The notes beneath the pieces were generated by a model. The model was not told the DNA's origin and ran no database searches. It saw nothing but the letters and a program-made list of their open reading frames with translations. From contig DAHWFG010000379.1 in assembly GCA_027325115.1 (NCBI GenBank), positions 1-6,166 on the forward strand: a stretch of 6,166 nt of DNA. The letters are read 5' to 3'. This document shows positions 1-6,119 of this stretch, one piece after another. The translations under genes were made by a program, and so were the position numbers. The stretch is from JAKBCQ01 sp021807585 (GTDB lineage: Bacteria > Planctomycetota > Planctomycetia > Isosphaerales > Isosphaeraceae). How positions within the stretch are numbered: position 1 is the stretch's first letter; each line of letters starts with the position of its first letter.

Positions 1-1340
1 GAAGCTTCGACGCGGGCGATCTCATTCGATCCACGCAATGAAACCCAAACGTCGCGCTCGTTCGGAGCGAGCGCCAGCCGATCGGGATCATCGAGAGAAC
101 CCGTGAATTCAAGACGCGAGACGACCCGCGGGACGGCGATCGATTCGGAGAAATCAAGAGATAATAAGCAAGGTTTATGACGATTCGTTTCTCCCTCGGC
201 TCGGCCCGAGAGGAGGACGAACGCGGTTTTTCCGTCGCCGGCAAGAACGAGATCGTCGGGGTCGTAACCGATCGGGAATCGGTTTCCGATCGGCTCGCCG
301 CGGGTGTCGATCGCGGCCCACCACGCGGGCTCGGTATGCCTGGCGTCCATCGCGGGGCGAACGAGGACGATGAATCGATCCCCCGAGCCGACGATCGCCG
401 CGACGCGTCCGCCGACGTTGACGTCGATCGGATCGACGAGCGATCCGTCTTTTTGCACGCTCCAGATCATGATGCGATTGTATCTTGGGCAGGTCGCGGC
501 GAGTTTGGCGCCCGACGCCGCGAATGCGAGCCGTTCGGATCGCTGGTGCGGGCACGACGCGCGAGCGACCGCCTCGATCGTGTACGAATCGAGGTCGAGC
601 CTGGGGCGAATTGAAGCCTGGGCGATCAACCATACCGATCCCAGGGCGATGATCGCGAAACCGACGATCGCGGCGACGAGCGCCTTGCCCGATCGCCCCG
701 CGTCCCCGCGTCGCTTTCGCGCCGTCGTCACCTTGGGCTCGGTCCCCGCGCGAATCCGCGCCAAATTGCCGCGATGTCGCGCGAAGAGCATGATCAGCAT
801 CGTAATAAAAAGAATATTTGTAGTAATATGATCACGTGCGAATGGTTTGCCGACGACGGCCGCGTGGACGCAGACGAACACGACTCCGCCGAGGAGCGAC
901 GACAGCGAAACGTAGCGGCAGACGACGAGCGCGCCCAGGAACGAGAGCGCGGCGGAAGCCGTGGCGATCGCGTCGAGCGCCGCGACCGATCCCAGGCTCG
1001 TCGCGACTCCTTTGCCTCCTTTGAAGCGCAGATATAAAGAGAAATTATGTCCAAGGGTCGCCGAAAGCGCGAGCAACGCGGGGAGATCGGCGGGATTTTT
1101 TCCCGTCGCGGCGCGGATCGCGAGCGGAAAGCCGAGCGTCGGAGCGAACCCCTTGAGCGCGTCGAGGAGAAACACGACGAAGAAAAACGGCCTGCCCAAC
1201 ACCCTTGAAGCGTTCGTCGCGCCGATGTTCCCCGATCCGACCGTCCGCAGGTCGATCCCTTTCTTCCACTTCACCAGCAGATAGCCGAACGGGATCGATC
1301 CGATCAGATACGTCGCGGCGATCGCGAGTAGTGCATACAT
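1..1340 (-). CDS. plsY: PlsY glycerol-3-phosphate acyltransferase fused to a C-terminal propeller-like domain (partial, runs off left edge)
   Basis: The frame is open from ATG at 1340 to base 1: 446 codons and no stop. Residues 1-200 are a full PlsY, the inner-membrane enzyme that moves an acyl group from acyl-phosphate to glycerol-3-phosphate, the first step of phospholipid synthesis. All three family motifs are visible: YLIGSIPFG near the N-terminus with GSGNIGATNASRVLG (35-49), GHNFSLYLRFKGGKGVAT (97-114) and RYVSLSS (142-148). The usual C-terminal RHR-x-N...GTEP (188-202) is also there. PlsY normally stops at about 200 residues. Here a basic linker (203-219), a membrane segment (about 220-240) and at least 200 more residues follow. 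That tail has short beta-strand repeats of the propeller kind (for example LALAPNERDVWVSLRGSNEI at 422-441). Positive-inside logic suggests the tail is outside the cytoplasm. An in-frame ATG at 1352 is an alternative start; neither has a clear ribosome site. The enzyme call is firm; the tail's function is unknown. Confidence -1.
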   Translation of the reverse strand, partial: MYALLAIAATYLIGSIPFGYLLVKWKKGIDLRTVGSGNIGATNASRVLGRPFFFVVFLLDALKGFAPTLGFPLAIRAATGKNPADLPALLALSATLGHNFSLYLRFKGGKGVATSLGSVAALDAIATASAALSFLGALVVCRYVSLSSLLGGVVFVCVHAAVVGKPFARDHITTNILFITMLIMLFARHRGNLARIRAGTEPKVTTARKRRGDAGRSGKALVAAIVGFAIIALGSVWLIAQASIRPRLDLDSYTIEAVARASCPHQRSERLAFAASGAKLAATCPRYNRIMIWSVQKDGSLVDPIDVNVGGRVAAIVGSGDRFIVLVRPAMDARHTEPAWWAAIDTRGEPIGNRFPIGYDPDDLVLAGDGKTAFVLLSGRAEGETNRHKPCLLSLDFSESIAVPRVVSRLEFTGSLDDPDRLALAPNERDVWVSLRGSNEIARVEA

Positions 1341-1422
1341 AAATATGTTCATATATAATCTCGTCGCGGTCGAGAGCGGGTCTGTTCGGAATCGGGCTGA
1401 ACGCTCGCGCGGATCCGATCGA
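1341..1422 (-). promoter_or_regulatory. AT-rich spacer before plsY
   Basis: This 82-base gap is the only real gap in the gene chain. Just before the plsY start the minus strand reads GATTATATATGAACATATTT, with no Shine-Dalgarno-like sequence. The TATA-like stretch (about 1353-1359) could be a -10 element giving a short-leader or leaderless plsY transcript, but I see no convincing -35 at the right distance. A 5-bp inverted repeat (1359-1363 with 1371-1375, 7-base loop) lies next to it. Evidence for independent expression is weak. Confidence -1.
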
Positions 1423-2163
1423 TCACGATCGCGGTACGGCGCGGGGCCCGCCGAGGAATTCGTGGCGTCGGCTTTGAAAAATGTCGTTCGCGGTCGCGTA
1501 ATCGTCGTGCCTGCCGATATCGAGCCAATAACACGGCGATTGGAAGCAATGAACGGGATTGCCGTCGTTTCGCATCGACTCGATCAGGTCGGGCATCGCC
1601 AGCGGCTCGCCGGGGGTCAGTCGATCCCACGCCTCGGGAGCGAGAATATAAATACCCATGCTCACCTGAAACGAAAACTCGGGTTTCTCACGATATCCCG
1701 CAAGTATATGAGGATCTCCCGCGAACTCGAGCACGCCGAAATCGATCCGTACCTTACGCTGATAAGACGCGATCGTCGCCGCGGCGCCCCGATCGGTATG
1801 AAACTTGTACATCTCGGCGTAATCGAGCGTCGTGAGGATATCGCCGTTGACGACGAGGATCGACCGGTCGGGCCGATCGATCAGCGTCAACCCTCCCGCG
1901 GTGCCGAGCGGAGTCGTCTCGCGGCGGTAATCGATCTGAACGCCGAACTTGCGGCCGTCGCCGAAGAACGTTTCGATCAACTCGGTAAGATATCCTGTGA
2001 TGACCGTAATATGATTGAAGCCGAATTGCGCGAGCCGGCGGACGACGACCTCCATGATCGGCATCGGCTCGAGATCGCCGAGCGGCATCAGCGGCTTGGG
2101 AAGGACCGCGGTGAACGGCCTGAGGCGCGTTCCCTGTCCACCGGCGAGGATCACGGCATGCAT
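1423..2163 (-). CDS. Sugar-1-phosphate nucleotidyltransferase (NDP-sugar pyrophosphorylase family)
   Basis: This 246-residue cytoplasmic enzyme is expected to join a sugar-1-phosphate to an NTP, releasing pyrophosphate and giving the activated sugar used by glycosyltransferases. The family signature is complete: the nucleotide loop GGQGTRLRPFT (8-18) with PKP (22-24), TPLGTAGGL (84-92), the metal-binding NGD (106-108), EKP (159-161), MGIYIL (169-174) and WLDIGRHDDYATAN (213-226), where D215 would be the second metal ligand. It is short, without the extra C-terminal domain of GlmU or ManC, so it resembles RmlA-core, HddC or MurU-sized members. The nucleotide and sugar cannot be read from sequence. 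The frame is open upstream to 2349, but that part overlaps the glycosyltransferase gene. The start at 2163 fits because MHAVILAGG is the normal N-terminus and a GAGGG site precedes it. It sits 13 bases after the GT4 gene, so it is probably co-translated in the same operon. Confidence -1.
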   Translation of the reverse strand: MHAVILAGGQGTRLRPFTAVLPKPLMPLGDLEPMPIMEVVVRRLAQFGFNHITVITGYLTELIETFFGDGRKFGVQIDYRRETTPLGTAGGLTLIDRPDRSILVVNGDILTTLDYAEMYKFHTDRGAAATIASYQRKVRIDFGVLEFAGDPHILAGYREKPEFSFQVSMGIYILAPEAWDRLTPGEPLAMPDLIESMRNDGNPVHCFQSPCYWLDIGRHDDYATANDIFQSRRHEFLGGPRAVPRS

Positions 2164-2173
2164 GGCTTGGACA

Positions 2174-2179
2174 CCCTCA
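2174..2179 (-). promoter_or_regulatory. Ribosome binding site for the nucleotidyltransferase
   Basis: The minus strand reads TGAGGG, with the stop of the upstream GT4 gene (TGA, 2177-2179) inside the motif and 10 bases between GGG and the ATG at 2163. Stop and ribosome site share bases, which favours reinitiation by ribosomes finishing the glycosyltransferase. It supports the 2163 start over the longer open frame. Confidence -1.
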
Positions 2180-3433
2180 CGGGATCGCCGCGGTGCTCGA
2201 CTCGACGTGAGCCTGCCGCGCGCGATCGACCTGGAAAACCGACCTGGTTCGTGTCGATCCGCGTTTGGTCGCGGCGACCTCCGCAAAAATCTCGAGCAGA
2301 CGATCGACGTGACGATCGAACGTCCAATCACGTCCCAGCCGCCGCGCATTCGCCGCCATCTCGGCTCGAATCGCGTCGTCGCTCAGTCGATCGAGCGCGT
2401 CGGCGGCGAGCGCGTGCGCGTCGGGATGCGGCAAAACAAACCCTTCGCGACCGCCGACGATCAGCTCGCTCGCTCCGTTTTGACTCGTCGTGATCACCGG
2501 AAGCCCGCACGCGAGCGCCTCGAGCACGACGAGCGAACACGGGTCGTAATACGTCGGTTGAACAAACAAATCGCTCGCCCAAAACGCGTCCCGCGCCTCG
2601 GGAATGTAACCCGTCGCTTTAATCATCGATTGTAAATTTAACTGCATGATCATTTTTTGGAACGGAGCGATCCGATCGCCGCCGCAAACGAGCAGCGAGA
2701 TCGGCCGCGCCGCGGGATCGCGACGCAACCGCAGCGCCAGCGACGTCAGGAGCGGCCGCAGCCCTTTGAGCTCGAAATTGCGCGCCGTGAAGAGCGCGAC
2801 GAGGTCGTTTTCGCCCAGCCCGTGAAGCCTGCGGAATCGCGCGCGAACCGCGGCGGGATCGGCGACGTCGATCCGCGCCAGATCGATCGCGTTGTGCACG
2901 ACGTCGATCCGCGACCGTTCGACTCCTTGATATCGTTCAATATGATCGCGCGTCATCGCGCTCACCGCGACGACCCGCGCCCCGCGTTCGGCGGCGTACT
3001 GCTTGGTTTCAATCGCGCGACAGATCCAGTATTTGGGGTTCAGCGCCTTGCCCGCGAGGTACAATCCGCGGCGGATTCCCGGCGGAAACCTACGCGCGTT
3101 GCACGCGACGCTCGCCCGCGCCGCGCCCCCTTGCGGTACGATCACATCGTGTGACCACGTGTTGATAAAACCGATCGTGCAATCGTAATCATGCTCACGT
3201 AACTTTGCCTCAACGTTTTGCGCGAAGCTCCAAACCCGCAACGAGCGCGGACCGCGCGCCGAATCGACGCGAATCCACCGCGCCTCGCGCGGCAGAGCCT
3301 CGGCGCGACGTGAGCGCGCGTATAGATCAACCGCGCAACCCCGATCGATCAACCGACGACACAAGTCGGCGACATACGTCTCGGCGCCGCCGCGCACCGG
3401 ATCGATGTTTTCATAAATCAATGCGAGTTTCAT
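2177..3433 (-). CDS. GT4-family glycosyltransferase, WaaG (RfaG)-like
   Basis: This 418-residue GT-B fold enzyme is predicted to act at the cytoplasmic face of the inner membrane and add a sugar from a nucleotide-sugar to a glycolipid or LPS-core acceptor. The N-terminal Rossmann half starts with MKLALIYENIDPVRGGAE, the RGGAE loop (14-18) being typical of WaaG-like GT4 enzymes. The donor half has R218 and K223 (ARNFELKG), the expected phosphate-contacting pair. It also has the stretch DPCSLVVLEALACGLPV (297-313) followed by NGASE (319-323). The usual E-x7-E reads D297-x7-E305 here, so the first Glu is Asp. There is no signal peptide or clear membrane segment. The last 30 or so residues are polar and look like a tail. 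The ATG at 3433 is chosen because it overlaps the kinase stop (ATGA) and gives the normal N-terminus; the frame upstream of it lies inside the kinase gene. Pairing with a WaaP-like kinase mirrors the enterobacterial waaG-waaP pair. The sugar and acceptor are unknown. Confidence -1.
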   Translation of the reverse strand: MKLALIYENIDPVRGGAETYVADLCRRLIDRGCAVDLYARSRRAEALPREARWIRVDSARGPRSLRVWSFAQNVEAKLREHDYDCTIGFINTWSHDVIVPQGGAARASVACNARRFPPGIRRGLYLAGKALNPKYWICRAIETKQYAAERGARVVAVSAMTRDHIERYQGVERSRIDVVHNAIDLARIDVADPAAVRARFRRLHGLGENDLVALFTARNFELKGLRPLLTSLALRLRRDPAARPISLLVCGGDRIAPFQKMIMQLNLQSMIKATGYIPEARDAFWASDLFVQPTYYDPCSLVVLEALACGLPVITTSQNGASELIVGGREGFVLPHPDAHALAADALDRLSDDAIRAEMAANARRLGRDWTFDRHVDRLLEIFAEVAATKRGSTRTRSVFQVDRARQAHVESSTAAIP

Positions 3434-4293
3434 GTTTGCGTTCCACGTTCCGCCCGGCGATTGTGCGCCTCGTACCGCGCCGCCTTCCAGACGACGACCC
3501 GCGCAATCCCCCGCGGCCTTCTCAATCCCATTCCCTTGCGATACCGCGACCAAAACCGCAGCCGATCGCGGTCGCCGATCCCCGCCACCCCGCGCGTCGA
3601 AAACAACAACTGCCCCAGATCCTTCACCACCCCCCGCCGGCTCGGCCGCGCCGTCCGCTCGAGCCGATGAAGATCGATCAAACAAATTTTCGGTTGTTTG
3701 TTATTACAGGTTTTCATGTCTAAAAAGAAATGGCAAAGATAAAAATCTTTATGATAAAAGTTCGCTCCGTGGAGACGCGCCGCGATCGCCGCGACCTCGG
3801 CCGCGAGGGCGCGTTTCACGCGTTCAAACGTTCCCGCGTCGAGCTCGGCTCGCAGTTTCGGAATCGCCTCGTGGAGCGGCTCGAAACCGACGAGTTCGGC
3901 GATCAACAGGTAAGAAGTCGCGGGTTCGCCGGGGACGATCCGTTCTCCCGCGGCGACCCAATCGGGAACGTCGATCCCCAGGGCGCTGGCGCGGTCGAGA
4001 TTGGCGCGCTCGATCCCCGCGGGACTGCGCCATTCCGAAGGATCGAGCCAGGTGGATATGCGTGCAAGCCGGCCCAATCGAAAATGCCTTTTTAAATAGA
4101 CCGAGAGCGTCCCCGATCCCGTCTCGAACCGAACGCGAGCCGTCGATCGACCCTGCTTGGCGTGATACCGATCGCTCGATTCAATCGCCATCACCTTTGT
4201 TTCCAGATCGTCTGGAAGCATGTTTTGATACCGCTCGGAACGGACGCTCCGCTCGATTCCACGCGTCATTCGCCGCAATAATGATGCGAGCAT
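3430..4293 (-). CDS. Lipopolysaccharide kinase, WaaP/InaA family
   Basis: This 287-residue protein matches the small protein-kinase-like fold that phosphorylates sugars of LPS (heptose in WaaP, Kdo in KdkA). Visible kinase elements in order are the ATP lysine in VYLKRH (K68), a probable alpha-C glutamate (about E95), a hinge-like YLLIAELVGFEPL (128-140), and the catalytic loop LHGANFYHKDFYLCHFFL (174-191) with the base D183. The metal-binding aspartate is in CLIDLHRLER (204-213, D207). The H-x-D-x-Y-x-C-H-F and IDLHR patterns are hallmarks of WaaP rather than of ordinary Ser/Thr kinases. No membrane segment is seen, so it is likely cytoplasmic or peripheral. Its ATG shares one base with the stop of the upstream membrane-protein gene (TAATG) and is served by a strong GGGAGGGG site. 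Its TGA overlaps the GT4 start. Phosphorylation of a core sugar is inferred from family and neighbours; the exact acceptor is not known. Confidence -1.
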   Translation of the reverse strand: MLASLLRRMTRGIERSVRSERYQNMLPDDLETKVMAIESSDRYHAKQGRSTARVRFETGSGTLSVYLKRHFRLGRLARISTWLDPSEWRSPAGIERANLDRASALGIDVPDWVAAGERIVPGEPATSYLLIAELVGFEPLHEAIPKLRAELDAGTFERVKRALAAEVAAIAARLHGANFYHKDFYLCHFFLDMKTCNNKQPKICLIDLHRLERTARPSRRGVVKDLGQLLFSTRGVAGIGDRDRLRFWSRYRKGMGLRRPRGIARVVVWKAARYEAHNRRAERGTQT

Positions 4294-5867
4294 TATTTAA
4301 GCCCCTCCCAGGTCTCGGGGCGATGGAACCGATACACCAGAACGTCGGACGCCGATCCTCCCCGTTCGCCGGGAAACGACGCCGCGAGCTCGCCAGATCG
4401 TCCCAACAACGCCTTGAGCGTTTTTCCCCGCCGGCTTCGCGCCGAGAGCTCGTCGGCGCCCACGACCACGATCGCCAATTTGGAATCGGTCAACGCTTGC
4501 CTGACGTGCCAATAATCATAACTGATTCGTGTCGATTCAAACGCCGCCCAGCCGCGGGTATCAAGTACAACCTCGGAAGGTTTGGTGTTTTCGGCGATCC
4601 ACCGTCCCGCCGCGTAATGCCCCCACCGCGTGACATGGCTCGGCCGCGTTCGAGCCCAAACGCCCCCGGCCAACAAAGCGACGACGACGCAACCCCCGAG
4701 AAGCATTTGACGCGCCGAATCCCACTCGAATATCCGCGCCAGCCGACGCCCGATCACCATCATTCCCCCGGCGGTCCAAGGGATCGAAAGAAGCACTAAG
4801 CTTAAAAGATGCCTATGTGAAAGGTACCCAAGTTTAATGGCATGTCGTTCAAGCGCCGCGAGGAATACGACCGAATAGCACCGAGCGATCCAAACGCCCG
4901 CGCCTTTCGACCGCGCTCTCACGAACCCCCAAAGCGCGAACGGAGCGAGGACGAAACCCATCCCCTCAATCCACAATTCGGCGATCCGCACGGTCGCCTC
5001 TTCGGGCTTGCGCGTCTTCGCGTCGTCCGATTCTTCCTTGGGAGAGAAATCCCACCCTGGATCGTCGAGCCCTTTGGGAAGCCACTGCGGAACTTTTCTT
5101 AATTTCAGATATTTTGATCCGGGTTTAATCGCCTGCTTGCGGAACGCGAGCTTTTCCGAAGGTTCGCGTTTGACGATCGCATAAAGCCCGAACAGCGACG
5201 CGGCGCCGAACGCGAACAGAACGAGCCCCGCGACACGCGTTCGACAAGGGATCGCGTGGATCCTGGGAACGCACGCGGCCGCCGCGATCGCGACCGCGGC
5301 GACCAGGCATTCGGGCCTCGTCCAATAACCGAGACCGACCGAGACCCCCGAGATCAGCCAATCATCCATTCGACCCGTCTCAAGCGCGCTCCGTCCCCGC
5401 TCGAGCGCGATCATTATCCATAAAAGTGCAAGCATATCACTTAATGTTTCGCGACCGATCTCGCCGATTGAAGGCAAGAGGACGTAGAGCAGGCACGCGA
5501 GTTTCGCGGTCGGTTCATCGAATGTCGAGCGGGTGAAGCGATAAAGCGGCAGGATGAGCGCCAGGCTCGCGATCGCCGAGATCCCCTGCGCCGCGATCCG
5601 CCACGCCTTCGGTCCCGGTCCGATGATTCGCGCGACGACGGGCTCGAACGCCGCCAGACACGCGGGATAAAGGGGATGCTGATCGGTTCCGCGAACCGCG
5701 TCATACGGATAATCGATCTGAAAGCGCTCGGCGATGCGGATGAATTTGAGCCCGTCCTGCGCCGGCACGAGCGTGCGGCCGATCCCCAGTGCATGGAGCG
5801 ACGCGGCCAAAACCAAGAGCGCCGGGAACGACCAGCGGGCCAACGTCGTGTTCCTCCATGATCGCAT
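4293..5867 (-). CDS. Polytopic GT39/ArnT-like glycosyltransferase (membrane protein)
   Basis: This 524-residue protein has about nine or ten hydrophobic stretches (for example near 12-29, 92-110, 122-156, 172-200, 211-232, 296-317, 353-374 and 388-405) and a soluble C-terminal part (406-524). The layout fits the PMT/ArnT/GT39 superfamily, which moves a sugar from a polyprenyl-phosphate carrier onto an acceptor outside the membrane. Supporting marks are an acidic residue in the first outer loop (AQDGLKFIRIAERF, D38), DQHPLYP (62-68), GRETLSD (138-144), YWTRPE (181-186) and SHRHLL (350-355). A hydrophilic, charged loop of about 60 residues (233-293) is odd. ATG at 5867 is preferred; a TTG at 5888 in the same frame would add MTRRGDR and has AGGGA just before it, so it stays possible. 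A strong promoter lies directly upstream, making this the first gene of the operon. Family confidence is good; donor and acceptor are unknown, and an O-antigen-like or other glycolipid role is possible. Confidence -1.
   Translation of the reverse strand: MRSWRNTTLARWSFPALLVLAASLHALGIGRTLVPAQDGLKFIRIAERFQIDYPYDAVRGTDQHPLYPACLAAFEPVVARIIGPGPKAWRIAAQGISAIASLALILPLYRFTRSTFDEPTAKLACLLYVLLPSIGEIGRETLSDMLALLWIMIALERGRSALETGRMDDWLISGVSVGLGYWTRPECLVAAVAIAAAACVPRIHAIPCRTRVAGLVLFAFGAASLFGLYAIVKREPSEKLAFRKQAIKPGSKYLKLRKVPQWLPKGLDDPGWDFSPKEESDDAKTRKPEEATVRIAELWIEGMGFVLAPFALWGFVRARSKGAGVWIARCYSVVFLAALERHAIKLGYLSHRHLLSLVLLSIPWTAGGMMVIGRRLARIFEWDSARQMLLGGCVVVALLAGGVWARTRPSHVTRWGHYAAGRWIAENTKPSEVVLDTRGWAAFESTRISYDYWHVRQALTDSKLAIVVVGADELSARSRRGKTLKALLGRSGELAASFPGERGGSASDVLVYRFHRPETWEGLK
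4302..4309 (-). promoter_or_regulatory. Strong ribosome binding site for the WaaP-like kinase
   Basis: The minus strand reads GGGAGGGG eight bases before the ATG at 4293. It lies inside the final codons of the GT39-like gene. It is the best Shine-Dalgarno match in the window and decides the kinase start at 4293 over the in-frame ATG at 4269. Confidence -1.
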
Positions 5868-5926
5868 TCGATCACCGCGCCGCGTCAACCGTCCCTGGAA
5901 TGCGTGCGCGGGGATCGTCGGCCGTC

Positions 5927-5954
5927 AGTATAGAGAGGAAGCGGCGACGGTCAA
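5927..5954 (-). promoter_or_regulatory. Sigma70-type promoter of the envelope-glycan operon
   Basis: On the minus strand TTGACC (5949-5954) and TATACT (5927-5932) are separated by 16 bases. Each hexamer matches the sigma70 consensus at five of six positions. Transcription would start near 5920, leaving a leader of roughly 30 bases to the TTG at 5888 or 50 bases to the ATG at 5867. Direction and distance fit the GT39-like gene. It is the only near-consensus promoter I found in the window. Confidence -1.
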
Positions 5955-6084
5955 TCGCGGTTTTAATGAGGGTCGTTCTCACGACATCCGTCTTACTTTG
6001 AGGCCGAACCCCGATCGAGGTCGATCGCGGTTCGCCCGCTCGGCGAGATCAGAACTCGAAGTGAGAGGCTATCCGGAAAAGCTC

Positions 6085-6119
6085 CCGAAACCCAATCGGC
6101 TCGATTTTACCGGTTTCGG
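6085..6119. repeat. Nested inverted repeat, possible terminator or regulatory hairpin
   Basis: CCGAAACC (6085-6092) pairs perfectly with GGTTTCGG (6112-6119). Inside the loop AATCG (6094-6098) pairs with CGATT (6102-6106) around a 3-base loop. Read on the minus strand, the outer stem is followed four bases later by TTTT, a poor but possible intrinsic terminator for a gene entering from the right. No long T-run follows on either strand, so a terminator call is weak. Confidence -1.

Noticed and set aside
1359..1375. Short inverted repeat in the spacer before plsY as a terminator
   Set aside because: The stem is only five base pairs with a 7-base loop and no T-run follows.
2164..2349. N-terminal extension of the nucleotidyltransferase by 62 codons
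   Set aside because: It overlaps the GT4 gene, is Arg-rich, and the family fold starts exactly at MHAVILAGG with a ribosome site before it.
1345..2493. 382-codon open frame on the plus strand
   Set aside because: It is antisense to the nucleotidyltransferase and GT4 genes, is very rich in Arg, and shows no domain. GC-rich third positions commonly keep such antisense frames open.
3434..3685. N-terminal extension of the GT4 gene by 84 codons
   Set aside because: The extension lies within the kinase coding region and reads as low-complexity sequence. MKLALIYEN at 3433 is the natural GT4 start and has an ATGA overlap.
3432..4799. 455-codon open frame on the plus strand
   Set aside because: It lies opposite the kinase and GT39-like genes, which have clear family motifs. 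Its own product is a low-complexity Arg/Pro/Ser sequence.
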